Shown: piece after piece, positions 9,682 to 19,298 of the stretch
Layout of the letters: each line of letters starts with the position of its first letter
Numbering within the stretch: position 1 is the stretch's first letter
Source: CAKZLS01 sp963786305
GTDB taxonomy: Bacteria; Pseudomonadota; Alphaproteobacteria; Rhodospirillales; Defluviicoccaceae
DNA: 64,000 bases
Direction: 5' to 3'
NCBI GenBank assembly: GCA_963786305.1
Contig: CAWAYL010000009.1
Coordinates: 176,490 to 240,489, forward strand
Notes under the pieces: model-generated
Seen by the model: only the letters and a program-made list of their open reading frames with translations
What the model was told of the DNA's origin: nothing
Database searches by the model: none
Program-made: the position numbers and the translations under genes

Positions 9682-9737
9682 CGGAGGCGGAGGCGGCCCC
9701 GCTGCGAACAGAGGGGCCGGAACATAGGAGAGAGCCC

Positions 9738-10971
9738 ATGACTGGCATTCTCGGCGGAACTCCGCATTGTGGAGGGCTCGGCGTTCGTGGCCCTGCCGCT
9801 CGGCGGCATGACGCTGGCTCAACTCGGCGCCGACGTCATCCGCTTCGATCCCATCGGCGGCGGTCTCGACTACGGCCGGTGGCCGGTGACCCTCGACGGC
9901 AAGAAGAGCTTGTTCTGGGCCGGATTGAACAAGGGCAAGCGCTCCATCGCCATTGATTTCCGCAATCCGCGCGGCCAGGAGATCCTCACCGAACTGATCT
10001 GCGGCCCCGGCGAAAACAACGGCCTGTTCATCACCAATTTTCCGGCGCGCGGCTGGCTCGATTACAAAACCCTGAAGGCGCACCGCGACGACTTGATCAT
10101 GGTCAATCTCGTCGGCCGGCGCGACGGCGGCTCGGAGGTGGACTACACCGTCAACCCTCAGGTCGGTTTCCCGATGGTGACCGGTCCCACCTCGTGGCCG
10201 CGGCCGGTGAACCACCTGTTGCCGGCCTGGGATTGTATCGCCGGTCAGATGGCGCTGGTCGGCCTGCTCGCGGCCGAACGCCACCGGCGGCTCACCGGCG
10301 ACGGCCAACTGGTGCGCATTGCCCTCAAGGATGTGGCGCTCGCCATGCTCGGCAATCTCGGCAAGGTCGCCGAGGTCATGGTCAACGACGCCGATCGCCC
10401 CAAGGACGGAAACTACCTCTACGGCGCCTACGGCCGTGACTTCGGCACCCTCGACGGCAAGCGGCTGATGGTGGTGGCGCTCACCAGCACGCAATGGGCG
10501 AGCCTGCGCAAGGCCACCGGGCTCGGCGAGCAATTCGATGCCCTCGGCGAACGGCTCGGCCTCGATCTCGGCGAGGAAGGCAATCGCTACCGCGCCCGCC
10601 GGCAGATCTCGAAGATCCTCGAGCCGTGGTTCGAGACCCGCATGAAAGCGGAGATCCGCGAGATCTTCGAGCAGAATCGGGTGACCTGGGCTCCCTATAA
10701 GACCGCTCGAAAAGCCATCGAGGACGACCCCGACTGCTCAACTCAGAATCCCCTGTTCTCCATGGTCGACGACCCCGGTATCGGAACATATCTGATGCCG
10801 GGATCGCCGCTGGATTTCAGCCGGATCGACCGCCGGCCCGCCACCCGGGCGCCGCGCCTCGGCGAGCACACCGACGAGATCCTGCTGGACATCCTCGGCT
10901 TGAGCGAGGGCGAGGTCGGCGGCCTCCATGACGCCGGCATCGTCGCCGGACCGAGCGAGGACGACGCCTGA
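9738..10971 (+). pseudogene. CaiB/BaiF CoA transferase, 2-methylfumaryl-CoA isomerase-like; frameshifted near its start
   Basis: The product matches family III CoA transferases, and its motifs (GSAFVALPLGGMTLAQLG, ADVIRFDPIGGGLDY, LGEHTDEILLDILGL) are those of mesaconyl-CoA C1-C4 CoA transferase (2-methylfumaryl-CoA isomerase), known from the 3-hydroxypropionate bicycle and also found in proteobacteria. The natural start appears to be ATG 9738 (MTGILGG) behind an AGGAGAGAGCCC ribosome site, but one extra base at about 9758 throws it out of frame with RIVEGSAFV. A GTG at 9769 could start a protein lacking about 10 residues. The rest (400 codons) is intact, so the enzyme may be functional if the extra base is a sequencing error. 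Family assignment is firm; the substrate is inferred. Confidence 0.72.
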
Positions 10972-10977
10972 GCGGGA

Positions 10978-11493
10978 TCAGCGAGCCTCGGTCATCGCCG
11001 CTTCGTGGGCTTGCGCGGATGCGGCTCCGAAGCAGCAGAAGATGACCGTCTCCGGCAGCGCGTGGGCCGCCAGGAACGCATCGACCGTTGCCACCGCGAT
11101 CCGCGCGGCGCGGTCGGCGGGAAACGAGAAAATGCCGGTGCTGATGGCCGGGAAGGCGATGGACCGGAGCCCGTGGGCGTTGGCGATTTCCAGCGACCGG
11201 CGGTAGCACGACGCGAGCAGCCGGTCCTCGTCTTGTCCGCCGCCCCGCCACACCGGCCCGACCGCATGGATCACGTGCGTTGCCGGCAACCCGTGGCCCT
11301 CGGTGATCTTGGCCTCGCCGGTGGGACAGCCGCCGAGCGTCCGGCACTCCGCCAGCAGGTCCGGTCCGGCGGCCCGATGTATGGCGCCATCGACACCGCC
11401 CCCGCCGAGCAGCAACTCGTTGGCCGCATTGACGATGGCATCGACGTCGAGCCGGGTAATGTCGCCCTCGACGATTTCCATGCGCCCGGTCAC
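10978..11493 (-). CDS. Macro-domain protein (O-acetyl-ADP-ribose deacetylase-like)
   Basis: About 171 residues forming a single macro domain that binds ADP-ribose. Visible motifs are VEGDITRLDVDAIVNAANE, the glycine loop LLGGGGVDGAIHRAAGP, HVIHAVGPVWRGG, and the phosphate-binding AFPAISTGIFSFP. These match the YmdB/AF1521-like group that hydrolyses O-acetyl-ADP-ribose. The start is set at the GTG at 11493, with an AGGGAG ribosome site eight bases upstream; an ATG at 11481 is an alternative. It begins 20 bp after the ppa stop, so the two are likely co-transcribed, and it converges on the CoA-transferase gene. Confidence 0.88.
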   Translation of the reverse strand: MTGRMEIVEGDITRLDVDAIVNAANELLLGGGGVDGAIHRAAGPDLLAECRTLGGCPTGEAKITEGHGLPATHVIHAVGPVWRGGGQDEDRLLASCYRRSLEIANAHGLRSIAFPAISTGIFSFPADRAARIAVATVDAFLAAHALPETVIFCCFGAASAQAHEAAMTEAR

Positions 11494-11513
11494 GACATTG
11501 TCTCCCTGCTGTC

Positions 11514-12050
11514 CTAAGTCTTGTCCTCGCCGGCGCGGTCCATGCCCTGGCGGACGAGATCGAACGCCTCCTGGGCCTCGCCCCAGCGCTTGACCTTGAC
11601 CCATTTGCCTTCTTCCAGGTCCTTGTAGTGCGCGAAGAAATGCTCAAGCTGATCGCAGAGGATTTTGGGCATTTCCCGGTAGGACGCGACGCTGGCGTAA
11701 TACGGGTGCAGATCGTCCGTCGGCACGCAGAGGATCTTTTCGTCGATACCGCTTTCGTCCTCCATGAGCAACACGCCGATCGGCCGCGACCGGATGATCA
11801 CGCCGGGCGATACCGGGGTCTGGGCGAGAACGGCGGCATCGACGGGGTCGCCGTCATCCGACAGCGTGTGCGGGATGAAGCCGTAATTGCACGGATAGTA
11901 CATGGCGGTGTGGAGGAAACGGTCCACGTACATGGCACCCAACTCCTTGTCCAGTTCGTACTTCACCGGATTGCCGCCCATGGGAATTTCGATCATCACA
12001 TTGACGTCATAGGGCGGGTTCTGCCCGGCCGGTACCTTCGATATATCCAT
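11514..12050 (-). CDS. ppa: Inorganic pyrophosphatase (family I)
   Basis: A soluble Mg-dependent pyrophosphatase of about 178 residues. The family I catalytic motif is present as DGDPVDAAVL, with the upstream conserved stretch YPCNYGFIPHTLSDD and the substrate-binding block VPVKYELDKELGAMYVDR-type sequence. The start at 12050 (MDISKVPAGQNPP) fits the family; an ATG at 12080 would add ten unusual residues. Hydrolysis of pyrophosphate pulls biosynthetic reactions forward. It is first in a probable two-gene unit with the macro-domain gene. Confidence 0.95.
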   Translation of the reverse strand: MDISKVPAGQNPPYDVNVMIEIPMGGNPVKYELDKELGAMYVDRFLHTAMYYPCNYGFIPHTLSDDGDPVDAAVLAQTPVSPGVIIRSRPIGVLLMEDESGIDEKILCVPTDDLHPYYASVASYREMPKILCDQLEHFFAHYKDLEEGKWVKVKRWGEAQEAFDLVRQGMDRAGEDKT

Positions 12051-12130
12051 TGTCCCGCCTTTTTGTTTGGAACTATTCACCTGTTAAGCGGACGGTATAG
12101 ACCCTATCGGCCCCGCGGCGCCAGACCCGC

Positions 12131-12190
12131 GAGCGACGAGTTAACGAGCAACGAGTTAAGAGCGACGAGTTAACGAGTTAACGAGCGACA
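12131..12190. repeat. Short direct repeats upstream of ppa
   Basis: The 60-bp tract is a run of GAGCGACGAGTTAAC-type units (15 bp, with one GAGCAACGAGTTAA variant and one shortened GAGTTAAC copy). It lies between the ppa start and the DUF4170 stop and shows no coding signal. Each unit includes GTTAAC, a short palindrome. Confidence 0.8.
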
Positions 12191-12237
12191 AGCCAGCGCG
12201 CCGCTGCGGAAAAGTCAATATCCGTTCCGACCGCGCC

Positions 12238-12456
12238 CTAACTGTCCGGGTCCATGAGCTTGTGCAGGTGCACGATCACGTATTTGATATTGGCGTGGTC
12301 CACATGCCGTTGGCTGACGCCGCGCCAGGCCTTGAGCGCCTCGTCGTAATTGGGGTAGATGCCGACGACATCGAGATTGCCGGCGTCGACGAATTCGACG
12401 CCGCCGGGGTCCTTCACCTCTCCGCCGAACACGAGGTGCAGCAATGCGTTGGCCAT
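12238..12456 (-). CDS. DUF4170 small protein
   Basis: A 72-residue cytoplasmic protein starting at ATG 12456 behind a GGAG ribosome site. The sequence (LHLVFGGEVKDPGGVEFVDAG ... GIYPNYDEALKAWRGVSQ ... IKYVIVHLHKLMDP, with breaks) matches the DUF4170 family, which is widespread in alphaproteobacteria and has no established function. An upstream in-frame extension is rejected because it lacks a ribosome site and family similarity. Confidence 0.8.
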   Translation of the reverse strand: MANALLHLVFGGEVKDPGGVEFVDAGNLDVVGIYPNYDEALKAWRGVSQRHVDHANIKYVIVHLHKLMDPDS

Positions 12457-12792
12457 GTTTTTACTCCGTGCAAAAGTAACCGGACCACTACCGGCCCGCC
12501 GAGCCGGCGTCAACCGGCGTCAAATGATCCCCGCCGCCCGCCGCCAAGGTCCGGTGAGCTTGAGACGAAATGGGGTGATGTGCGATCGTAACAATCGTGC
12601 GACGGCTTCGAAGACTACCGTGAAACCGGCGGGGGCGCCGCCAAAAAAGCGCGAAATGATGGAACTCCTGGCTCTCTCATGAGTTGAGATCGCTGCAGGG
12701 AACGCAGGGTTCGGTCTGGCATACCTCCAGAAGAGAAACCCAACCGGACACGCGTTTCCGTCGGAACCGTTGATCGAAACAGGAAGGAACAG
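12457..12792. other. Intergenic region without a convincing gene
   Basis: A 336-bp divergent space between the DUF4170 gene (minus) and the PRC-barrel gene (plus). Open frames here are short and lack ribosome sites. The region presumably holds both promoters, and an AGGAAGG ribosome site ends it at about 12782-12788. No RNA gene or repeat is recognised. Confidence 0.5.
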
Positions 12793-13383
12793 ATGATGAT
12801 CAGGCTGAAGAATACGACCGCCCTGAGCCTCGTGATCGGGCTGGGTCTGGGACTGGCTTCCGTGGGGCCTGGGCTCGCCGCCGATAAGAGCGAGAGCGGC
12901 GCCGCCGGCGCGGCGCATCAGGAGACGTTGCCGTCGAGTTCCAATTTGGGTGCGGCGGGAGCCGCGAAAACGCCGAGCGTTGCCGGTGACAAGAGCCAAA
13001 CCGGGATGGAGCAATCCGCCGAAGCCAATCAGACCGGTGACAAGAGCAGGGCCGAGATGGGCACGATGACTGAAACCGATCAGGCCGCCGGCACCATTCC
13101 GGGCGGGTTGACCGCCGAGGAAATCATCGGCCGCGATGTGGTCAACAAGAACGGCGAGGGCGTCGGTCAGGTCGAAGCGCTGGTGATCCAGCCGGACAAG
13201 GGCGATGTCCACGCGGTGGTCTCTGTCGGCGGTTTTCTCGGTATCGGTGACCGCGATGTCGCCATTCCGCTGAAGGAGTTGGAATTCGGCGATGACAATG
13301 TGACGCTGATGTCGCAGCAGACCAAGGAAGACCTCGAATCCCTGCCGGAGTACGAGGAAAACGCGTGGAGGCCTTACCAGTAA
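12793..13383 (+). CDS. Exported PRC-barrel domain protein
   Basis: A 196-residue protein with a Sec-type signal peptide (LSLVIGLGLGLASVGPGLAA), then about 75 residues of low-complexity Ala/Gly/Ser/Thr/Lys sequence with repeated GDKSQTG/GDKSRAEMG motifs, and a C-terminal PRC-barrel domain (EEIIGRDVVNKNGEGVGQVE ... GGFLGIGDRDVAIPLKELEF). Periplasmic PRC-barrel proteins of this kind are common in alphaproteobacteria and usually of unknown role. The start has a strong AGGAAGG ribosome site. It is monocistronic, followed by a strong hairpin at 13452. Confidence 0.8.
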   Translation: MMIRLKNTTALSLVIGLGLGLASVGPGLAADKSESGAAGAAHQETLPSSSNLGAAGAAKTPSVAGDKSQTGMEQSAEANQTGDKSRAEMGTMTETDQAAGTIPGGLTAEEIIGRDVVNKNGEGVGQVEALVIQPDKGDVHAVVSVGGFLGIGDRDVAIPLKELEFGDDNVTLMSQQTKEDLESLPEYEENAWRPYQ

Positions 13384-13451
13384 GACGCCACCGCGTGATA
13401 TGAGTGGCCGTGGCGGCATGGATTTGTGCCGACAGCGATAGCCGAAGCGAC

Positions 13452-13474
13452 GGAGGCGGGCGGCGCCCGCCTCC
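13452..13474 (+). terminator. Strong GC hairpin downstream of the PRC-barrel gene
   Basis: A perfect 10-bp stem, GGAGGCGGGC with GCCCGCCTCC, and a 3-nt loop, 69 bp after the stop codon. No U-tract follows, so it is either a non-canonical terminator or an mRNA-stabilising hairpin. Confidence 0.45.
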
Positions 13475-13577
13475 AGTTGCGTCGCGATCCTTGAACGAAT
13501 TTTTCAATCGTTAAACGCTTTTTAAGCGCTTATCCCTTTTTCTTGCACGATCCGTCGTGTGAAGAAAGGGATCGAAA

Positions 13578-14318
13578 GTGTTCAATCGAACCTGCGGAGC
13601 GGGCTTTCTCGCCCTGGCGTTGCTGGCGTCCATCGCGCCCGTCCAGGCGCAAGGCCGCGCCCCACTGCCCCCGCTGGAAGCTATGGTCGCGCAATTTTCG
13701 CATGTCGCCTTCGGCCACGAGCACGGGGCGTCGCGCGACATTGTCCAGAAATGGTCGGTGCGCCCGTTGATCGCGTTCTTCACTCGGCCGCAATTCGACG
13801 TTGGGCCGCACGTCGGCCGCATCCGTGGGCTGCTCGCCGATATCCACGAATTGACCGGCCTGTCGCGGGCGACGGCGACGGAAGAGACGCCGATCACCTT
13901 GCGTTTCGGCTTCTATCCGCGATCCGATTTCGCGAAATTGCCATTGGGCGCGCCCACCGCGGAATCGCGCCGGTTCTTCAGTGAAAGCGCCTGCATCGCC
14001 GTCGCCGTCAACGAGCCGGGACACCCCGGCGACATTGCCACCGGCGCGATCGTCATCGGTACCGATATTTCGGAACGCTTGCGGCGCCACTGCATCGTCG
14101 AAGAGCTGGTCCAGGTGCTGGGTCTGCCCAACGACGCGTGCCGCTACCGCCCGTCGCTGTTCTGCGAGGACGACCTCGTCGACGAAATGACCGCCGCCGA
14201 TCGCATTCTCCTGGCGACGCTCTACGACAAGCGTCTCGCCGCCGGCATGAGCCGCGTCGACGCCATGCCGGTGATCCGCGAAGTCATCTCCGAACACTAC
14301 GCCAACGCCAGCGGCTGA
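13578..14318 (+). CDS. DUF2927-family exported protein
   Basis: A 246-residue protein beginning at GTG 13578 (GAAAG just upstream) with a signal peptide (CGAGFLALALLASIAPVQA). The mature part (KWSVRPLIAFFTRPQFDVGP ... EELVQVLGLPNDACRYRPSL ... ADRILLATLYDKRL) matches DUF2927, a family of alphaproteobacterial exported proteins that carries the zincin-like EExxQ-type segment RRHCIVEELVQVLGL. Enzymatic activity is not established. It stands alone between the PRC-barrel gene and hisG. Confidence 0.7.
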   Translation: MFNRTCGAGFLALALLASIAPVQAQGRAPLPPLEAMVAQFSHVAFGHEHGASRDIVQKWSVRPLIAFFTRPQFDVGPHVGRIRGLLADIHELTGLSRATATEETPITLRFGFYPRSDFAKLPLGAPTAESRRFFSESACIAVAVNEPGHPGDIATGAIVIGTDISERLRRHCIVEELVQVLGLPNDACRYRPSLFCEDDLVDEMTAADRILLATLYDKRLAAGMSRVDAMPVIREVISEHYANASG

Positions 14319-14590
14319 TCGCCGCCGCCCTCCATGGTGCGCCATTGGCCGCCATTGCCCGTCAATGCCCGTGTGGTGGGGACGGATCCCGAGCAGCGCC
14401 ACGGCAGCCCAAATGTACTTTGCATGGGGTTGTTTTCGAGAAAAGCAATCGACCCCTCCCCCCTGTACCCTTCCATCGCTCACGGCCCGGTCGCCGGCTC
14501 GCCGCCCGGCTTGCTTAATTTCGGGCCTTGGGCTATGCGGGCGGCCCGGGACCGCCAGTCCCCGAAACGTCAACGCAGAGTGATCGGCCG

Positions 14591-15463
14591 ATGCCGCAAC
14601 TGAAGATGGGTATCCCCAAGGGCAGCCTCGAGGCCGCCACCGTGGAGCTGTTCGGGCACGCCGGATGGGCGATCACGTCCCGGTCGCGGAACTACTTCCC
14701 GTCCGTCGACGACCCCGAGATGAGCTGCGCCCTGGTGCGTTCCCAGGAAATGGCGCCGTACGTGGCGGCGGGGGCGCTGGATGCCGGGCTCACCGGCATG
14801 GACTGGGTGCTGGAGACCGAGGCCGACGTGGCGGTGGTTTCCGACCTGGTATACTCCCGGGCCACCGACCAGCCGGCCCGCTGGGTCCTGGTGGTGGACC
14901 GCGACTCGCCGATCCAGCGGGTGGAAGACCTCCAGGGCAGGACCATCGCCACCGAGTTGGTGGGCTTTACCCGGCGCTATCTCGCCGAGCGCGGCATCGA
15001 GGCCAAGGTGGAGTTCTCGTGGGGCGCCACCGAGGCCAAGGTGGTGGAGGGCATGGCCGACGCGGCGGTGGAGATCACCGAAACCGGCAGCACCATCCGC
15101 GCCCACGGTCTGCGCATCGTCTGCGACCTGCTGCACACCCACACCGTGCTGATCGCCAACCAACAGGCGCTCGAGGATCCGTGGCGGCGCGAAAAGATCG
15201 ACCAAATCGCGCTGTTGCTGAACGCCGCGCTGGCGGCGCGCAACAAGGTCCTGATCAAGATGAACGCGCCGGCCGACCGGCTGGCGGACGTGGTGGCGCT
15301 ATTGCCCAGCCTGCACGCGCCGACGCTCAGCCCGCTCAGCGACGCGCAATGGGTGGCGGTGGAAACCGTGGTGGACCGCCACCGCATCCGAACCCTGATC
15401 CCGGCCCTCAAGGCCGCCGGCGCCGAGGGTATTCTCGAGCTCCACCTCAACAAGATGGTGTGA
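14591..15463 (+). CDS. hisG: ATP phosphoribosyltransferase, long form
   Basis: First enzyme of histidine synthesis, joining ATP and PRPP. The 290-residue product is the long form: a two-lobed catalytic core (LKMGIPKGSLEAATVELFGH, ALDAGLTGMDWVLE, and the PRPP loop GMADAAVEITETGSTI) and a C-terminal ACT-like regulatory domain (residues about 215-290, including KVLIKMNAPADRL and TLIPALKAAGAEGILELHL) that mediates histidine inhibition. Long HisG does not need HisZ. The start at 14591 (MPQLKMGIPKG) fits the family better than the in-frame upstream ATG. No other his gene is adjacent. Confidence 0.93.
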   Translation: MPQLKMGIPKGSLEAATVELFGHAGWAITSRSRNYFPSVDDPEMSCALVRSQEMAPYVAAGALDAGLTGMDWVLETEADVAVVSDLVYSRATDQPARWVLVVDRDSPIQRVEDLQGRTIATELVGFTRRYLAERGIEAKVEFSWGATEAKVVEGMADAAVEITETGSTIRAHGLRIVCDLLHTHTVLIANQQALEDPWRREKIDQIALLLNAALAARNKVLIKMNAPADRLADVVALLPSLHAPTLSPLSDAQWVAVETVVDRHRIRTLIPALKAAGAEGILELHLNKMV

Positions 15464-15464
15464 G

Positions 15465-15488
15465 CGTACCGGGGGGCCCCGTGGTACG
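15465..15488 (+). terminator. Hairpin after hisG
   Basis: The sequence CGTACCGGGG, two Gs, then CCCC-GT-GGTACG forms a stem-loop immediately after the hisG stop. No clear U-tract follows, so efficiency as a terminator is uncertain. Confidence 0.4.
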
Positions 15489-15528
15489 GTAACGCGGCTT
15501 TCTCGGTCGGCTTGTCAGAGGGGAGTTC

Positions 15529-16134
15529 ATGGTCAAGGTGTTTTCCATCGACGGGGTCACGCCCGTGGTCCATCCGACGGCCTTCGTGCATCCGCGCGCG
15601 GTGCTGATCGGCGATGTCACAGTCGGGCCCGGGGCCTACGTCGCGCCGTGCGCGTGCCTGCGCGGCGACATCGGGCGGATCGTCGTCGGCGAGGGCGCCA
15701 ATGTTCAGGACAATTGCCTGATGCATTGCTTCCCCGCCGCCGAATGCGTCATCGAGGCCTGGGGCCACGTGGGTCACGGCACGGTCATGCACGGCGCCCG
15801 GGTGGGCCGTCACGCGCTGGTGGGGATGAACTCGGTGCTGATGGACAACTGCGTCATTGGCGAGGCCGCGTTCGTCGCCGCCATGTCGTTCGTGCCGGCC
15901 GGCTTCGAGGTGCCGGCGAGGACGCTGGTGGCGGGCGTGCCGGTAAAGGTACGCCGTGACCTCACCGACGAGGAGATGGCGTGGAAACGCAGCGGCACCG
16001 AGGAGTATCACCGGATCGCCGCGCGCTCGCTGGCGACCATGGAGGAGGTGGACGCGCTGAGCGAAGCGGAAGCCGGCCGGCCGGCCCTCCGGGTGTCGCC
16101 GCTTCATCCCCTGCATGTCACGCGGCGGCGATGA
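15529..16134 (+). CDS. PaaY/CaiE-like gamma-carbonic anhydrase family protein
   Basis: A 201-residue left-handed beta-helix (hexapeptide-repeat) protein. The isoleucine-patch repeats run through residues 15-145. Metal-binding histidines typical of the gamma class are visible in CLMHCFPAAE and in AWGHVGHGTVMHG. Overall length and the C-terminal helix (YHRIAARSLATMEEVDALSE) match PaaY, a thioesterase-like repair protein of the phenylacetate pathway, and CaiE. No paa genes are nearby, so the substrate is open. AGGGGAG precedes the ATG. Confidence 0.8.
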   Translation: MVKVFSIDGVTPVVHPTAFVHPRAVLIGDVTVGPGAYVAPCACLRGDIGRIVVGEGANVQDNCLMHCFPAAECVIEAWGHVGHGTVMHGARVGRHALVGMNSVLMDNCVIGEAAFVAAMSFVPAGFEVPARTLVAGVPVKVRRDLTDEEMAWKRSGTEEYHRIAARSLATMEEVDALSEAEAGRPALRVSPLHPLHVTRRR

Positions 16135-16218
16135 GCCGCGGCTGGAGCAATATGCGTTCAAGGGGAATCGCTTGATCGGATTTACTTGCTCTAAAAATCA
16201 ATGGTTGCGAGCGACAGT

Positions 16219-19200
16219 TTACGGCAAGGCCGGCCGATTGCCGGCGGCAATAGCGGGTCCGCGCGGCAGGGCGAGCTGGCGGCCGGCGCGTAGCAACGCG
16301 GTGAATTCGTCCGCCGGCAAGGGTTTCGAGAAATAGTAGCCCTGCATCATCTCGCAGCCGCGCTCGCGCAGGAACCGCAGTTGCGCCTCTTCCTCCACGC
16401 CCTCGGCGACGACGTTGAGATTGAGCCGGTGGGCCATGGCGATGATGGTGTCGGCGATGGCGGCGGCGTCGGAGCTGGTGGTGACGTCGGCGACGAACGA
16501 TCGGTCGATCTTGAGCGTGCTCAACGGCAGGCGCCGCAGGTAGCCGAGCGACGAATAGCCGGTGCCGAAGTCGTCGACGGAAATGGCGATGCCCATGGTG
16601 TTGAGCTTGCGGAGCGTCTCCGTGGTATGCGCCAGATCGTCGAGGAAGGCGCTTTCGGTAATCTCGATACCCAGGCTGGACGGCGTCAGACCCGATTCCG
16701 ACAGCGCCGAGAACACCGCCGGGATCAGCCGTCCGCGCTGTAGCTGGCGGCTTGAGACGTTGACGGCGATCCGCAGGGAATCGAAGCCCTGATCGCGCCA
16801 GATCCGGTTCTGGCGGCAGGCGCGGCGCAGTACCCATTCGCCGATGGTCTCGATCAGGCCTCCGTCCTCGGCGAGGCCGATGAATTCGTCCGGCGCCACG
16901 AAGCCGCGTTCCGGATGGTTCCAGCGCAGCAGCAACTCCGCCCCCACCACCCGGCCGGATCGCAGATCCACCACCGGCTGGTAATGGAGATCGAATTGGT
17001 CGCGCTGCAACGCGTGCCGCAGGTCCTGGGCCAGGCTGATGTACTCGGCCGCCTGGGCGTTCATGCCCGACTCGAAGAACTGATAGGTGTTGCCGCCCAG
17101 TTTCTTGGCGCGGACCATGGCCGCGTCGGCGTTCTTGAGAAGCGTGTATTCGTCGCCGCCGTCCTCCGGGAAGACGGCGATGCCGATGCTGGCGTGGACC
17201 AGCACTTCGCGGCCGTTTACATCGAAAGGTTCGGCGAGCAGGTGGAGAATTTCGGGAACGACGGCGGTGGCGTGATAGCGGTCGCTGCCTTCGGTGAGCA
17301 GGATCGCGAACTCGTCGCTCGCCAGCCGCGCCACCGTATCGGTGGGATCCATCCAGCGTGTCAGGCGGGCCGCCACCTGTCTCAGGATCTCGTCGCCGCC
17401 GCCGGGTCCGAGACCGTCGTTGATGTGGCGGAAACCGTCAAGATCGATGAACATCAGGGTCAGCGACCAGCCGTCGCGCTTCGACATCGCCAACGAACGC
17501 GTCAACCGGTCGAAGAACAGGGTGCGGTTGGCGAGATCCGTCAACTGGTCGTGATTGGCCTGATGGTGCAATCGTTCCTCGAACGCTCGGCGCGTGGTCA
17601 CGTCCTCGCTGACCGAGAGGAAATGGGTGATTTCGCCGCCAGGCGCGCGGATCGGCGAAATGGACTGGGCGACCCAGAAGGTGCCGCCGCTCTTTTTGCG
17701 GTTACACACCTCTCCCCGCCAGGGTTGACCGGTCCTGACGGCGTTGGCGATGGCGCGGCGGACTTCGTCGCATGTCTGATCGCAATGGTAGGAACGCCGG
17801 TGTCCGTCCGAGGACCTCGTGCCGCGCGTAGCCGGTCACGTGCGCGAATTTCGGATTGACGTATTCGATGGTGCCGGCGGTGTCGGTGATCATCACCAGG
17901 GCGGGACTTTGCTCCACCGTCTGGGAAAGCTTGCGAATGGTCGCGTCGGCCTGATGGCGCCGCGTCATGTCGCGGATCACCGACAGGACGCAGGGCTCGC
18001 CGTTGAGTTCCACCAGCCGGGCCGACAGCGAACCGTACCGGGTGCGCGCCGTCGCGGGTCGGAAAGGCCGACTCGACATCGCGAACTTCGTCGTTTTTAA
18101 GCAGCTCGCGCATCACCGTGCGTTCCCAGGTGCGCTCGTTCCAGAGGCCGAGGCTGGTTACCGGCCGGCCGATCGCGTCGAGCCGGTCATGGCCGGTAAG
18201 GCGGCTGAACCCGTCATTGACCTCGAGGACGACGCCGTCGTCGACCCGGGTAATGACGATGGCGTCCGGGCTGGTGTGAAAGGCCGTTTCGAAACGGGCC
18301 TCGCTGGCCCGCAGGCACCGGGCGCTGTGGCCGCGATGAACGGCCGCGCCGATGATGCCGGCCGCCGCGCGCAGCGCCTCGACTTCCACATCCGCCCAGC
18401 CGACCGCGGGATCGAGCCGGTCGAAACGCAAAAACCCCCACCACAGATCGCCGGCGAATACCGGCACCACGAGCACCGAGCGCACGGCCTCGTCCGATAG
18501 GAGCACCTGTTGGTCCGCGGACAGCGTCTCCGTCTCCGCCACCACCACGGTGCCTTCGCGCAGACGCTTCTCCCAGCCGCCGAAACCAAAATCGTGAAGC
18601 GGCAGGTCGCGATGATGCGATGGCGGGCAGTCTTGCGCCACGCGGGCGTGACACCAGTGGAACCGGTTGATGGCCAAGGCTTCGCCGTCGGCGCCGGTCA
18701 CCGCCTCGAACAGGTGCAGCCGATCGGTTTCGGAGGCTTCGCCAAGCCGGGCGAGGACCTCGGGCATTTCCTGGCGCCAATCGGCCGATGCGAGAAGCAC
18801 CGTGGCGGCGCGGCTGATGGCCACCAGCACGGTATTTCGCCGGTGAAGCGCCTGTTCGGCCGCGCGGCGTTCGGTCACGTCTTCCGCAGTGCCCCGGAAA
18901 CCGAGGAACGCGCCGCTCTCCAGGCAGAAGACCGGAATGCCGCTGAGCAGGAACTGCCGCCGCGCGCCGTCCTGGGCCTGAACTTCGCACGGCACATTGC
19001 GGAAGGGCGTGCGGGCCGCCAATTTCCGCACCGTGGCGCGCGCCTTGGTCACCGTCACGACGTCGATCAACGGCCGTCCTTGAAACACACTGGGGTGGTG
19101 GCCGAGGACGTCGAGCACCCGGTCCGAGACGAACGTCACTTTCAGATCGGCGTCGGTCTCCCAGATCCAGTCGGAAACCAGGCGGGTCAGGTCGTCCAGC

Positions 19201-19298
19201 CGTTTGCGGAGATCCACGCTCGGGGAGCGCGGGTCCGTTTCGGAAACGAAGCGGCCGTCTAAAATCGCCGCCGGCGTGGTGACGTCGGCCTTAACCAT
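16219..19298 (-). pseudogene. PAS/GAF-GGDEF-EAL cyclic-di-GMP protein, frameshifted twice
   Basis: One gene of about 1025 codons read in three frames. Frame 1 (from 19298) holds a PAS domain (DWIWETDADLKVTFVSDRVL), a GAF-like region and a second PAS (ARFETAFHTSPDAIVITRVD). Frame 2 (about 18045-17790) completes that PAS and adds a third (QSPALVMITDTAGTIEYVNP). Frame 3 carries GGDEF and EAL. Each switch is explained by one extra base (about 18045 and 17790). The GGDEF signature is degenerate (RLASDEFAILL), arguing against cyclase activity. The EAL domain keeps its metal-binding residues (ITESAFL, DDFGTG, AEGVE) with ELL in place of EAL, so it would probably hydrolyse cyclic-di-GMP. Its ATG overlaps the DUF2336 stop, indicating translational coupling. 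Confidence 0.82.

Noticed and set aside
6399..9956. An 1,185-codon plus-strand open frame opposite mutS
   Set aside because: Antisense shadow caused by the lack of stops in high-GC coding DNA; the MutS ATPase and mismatch motifs lie on the other strand.
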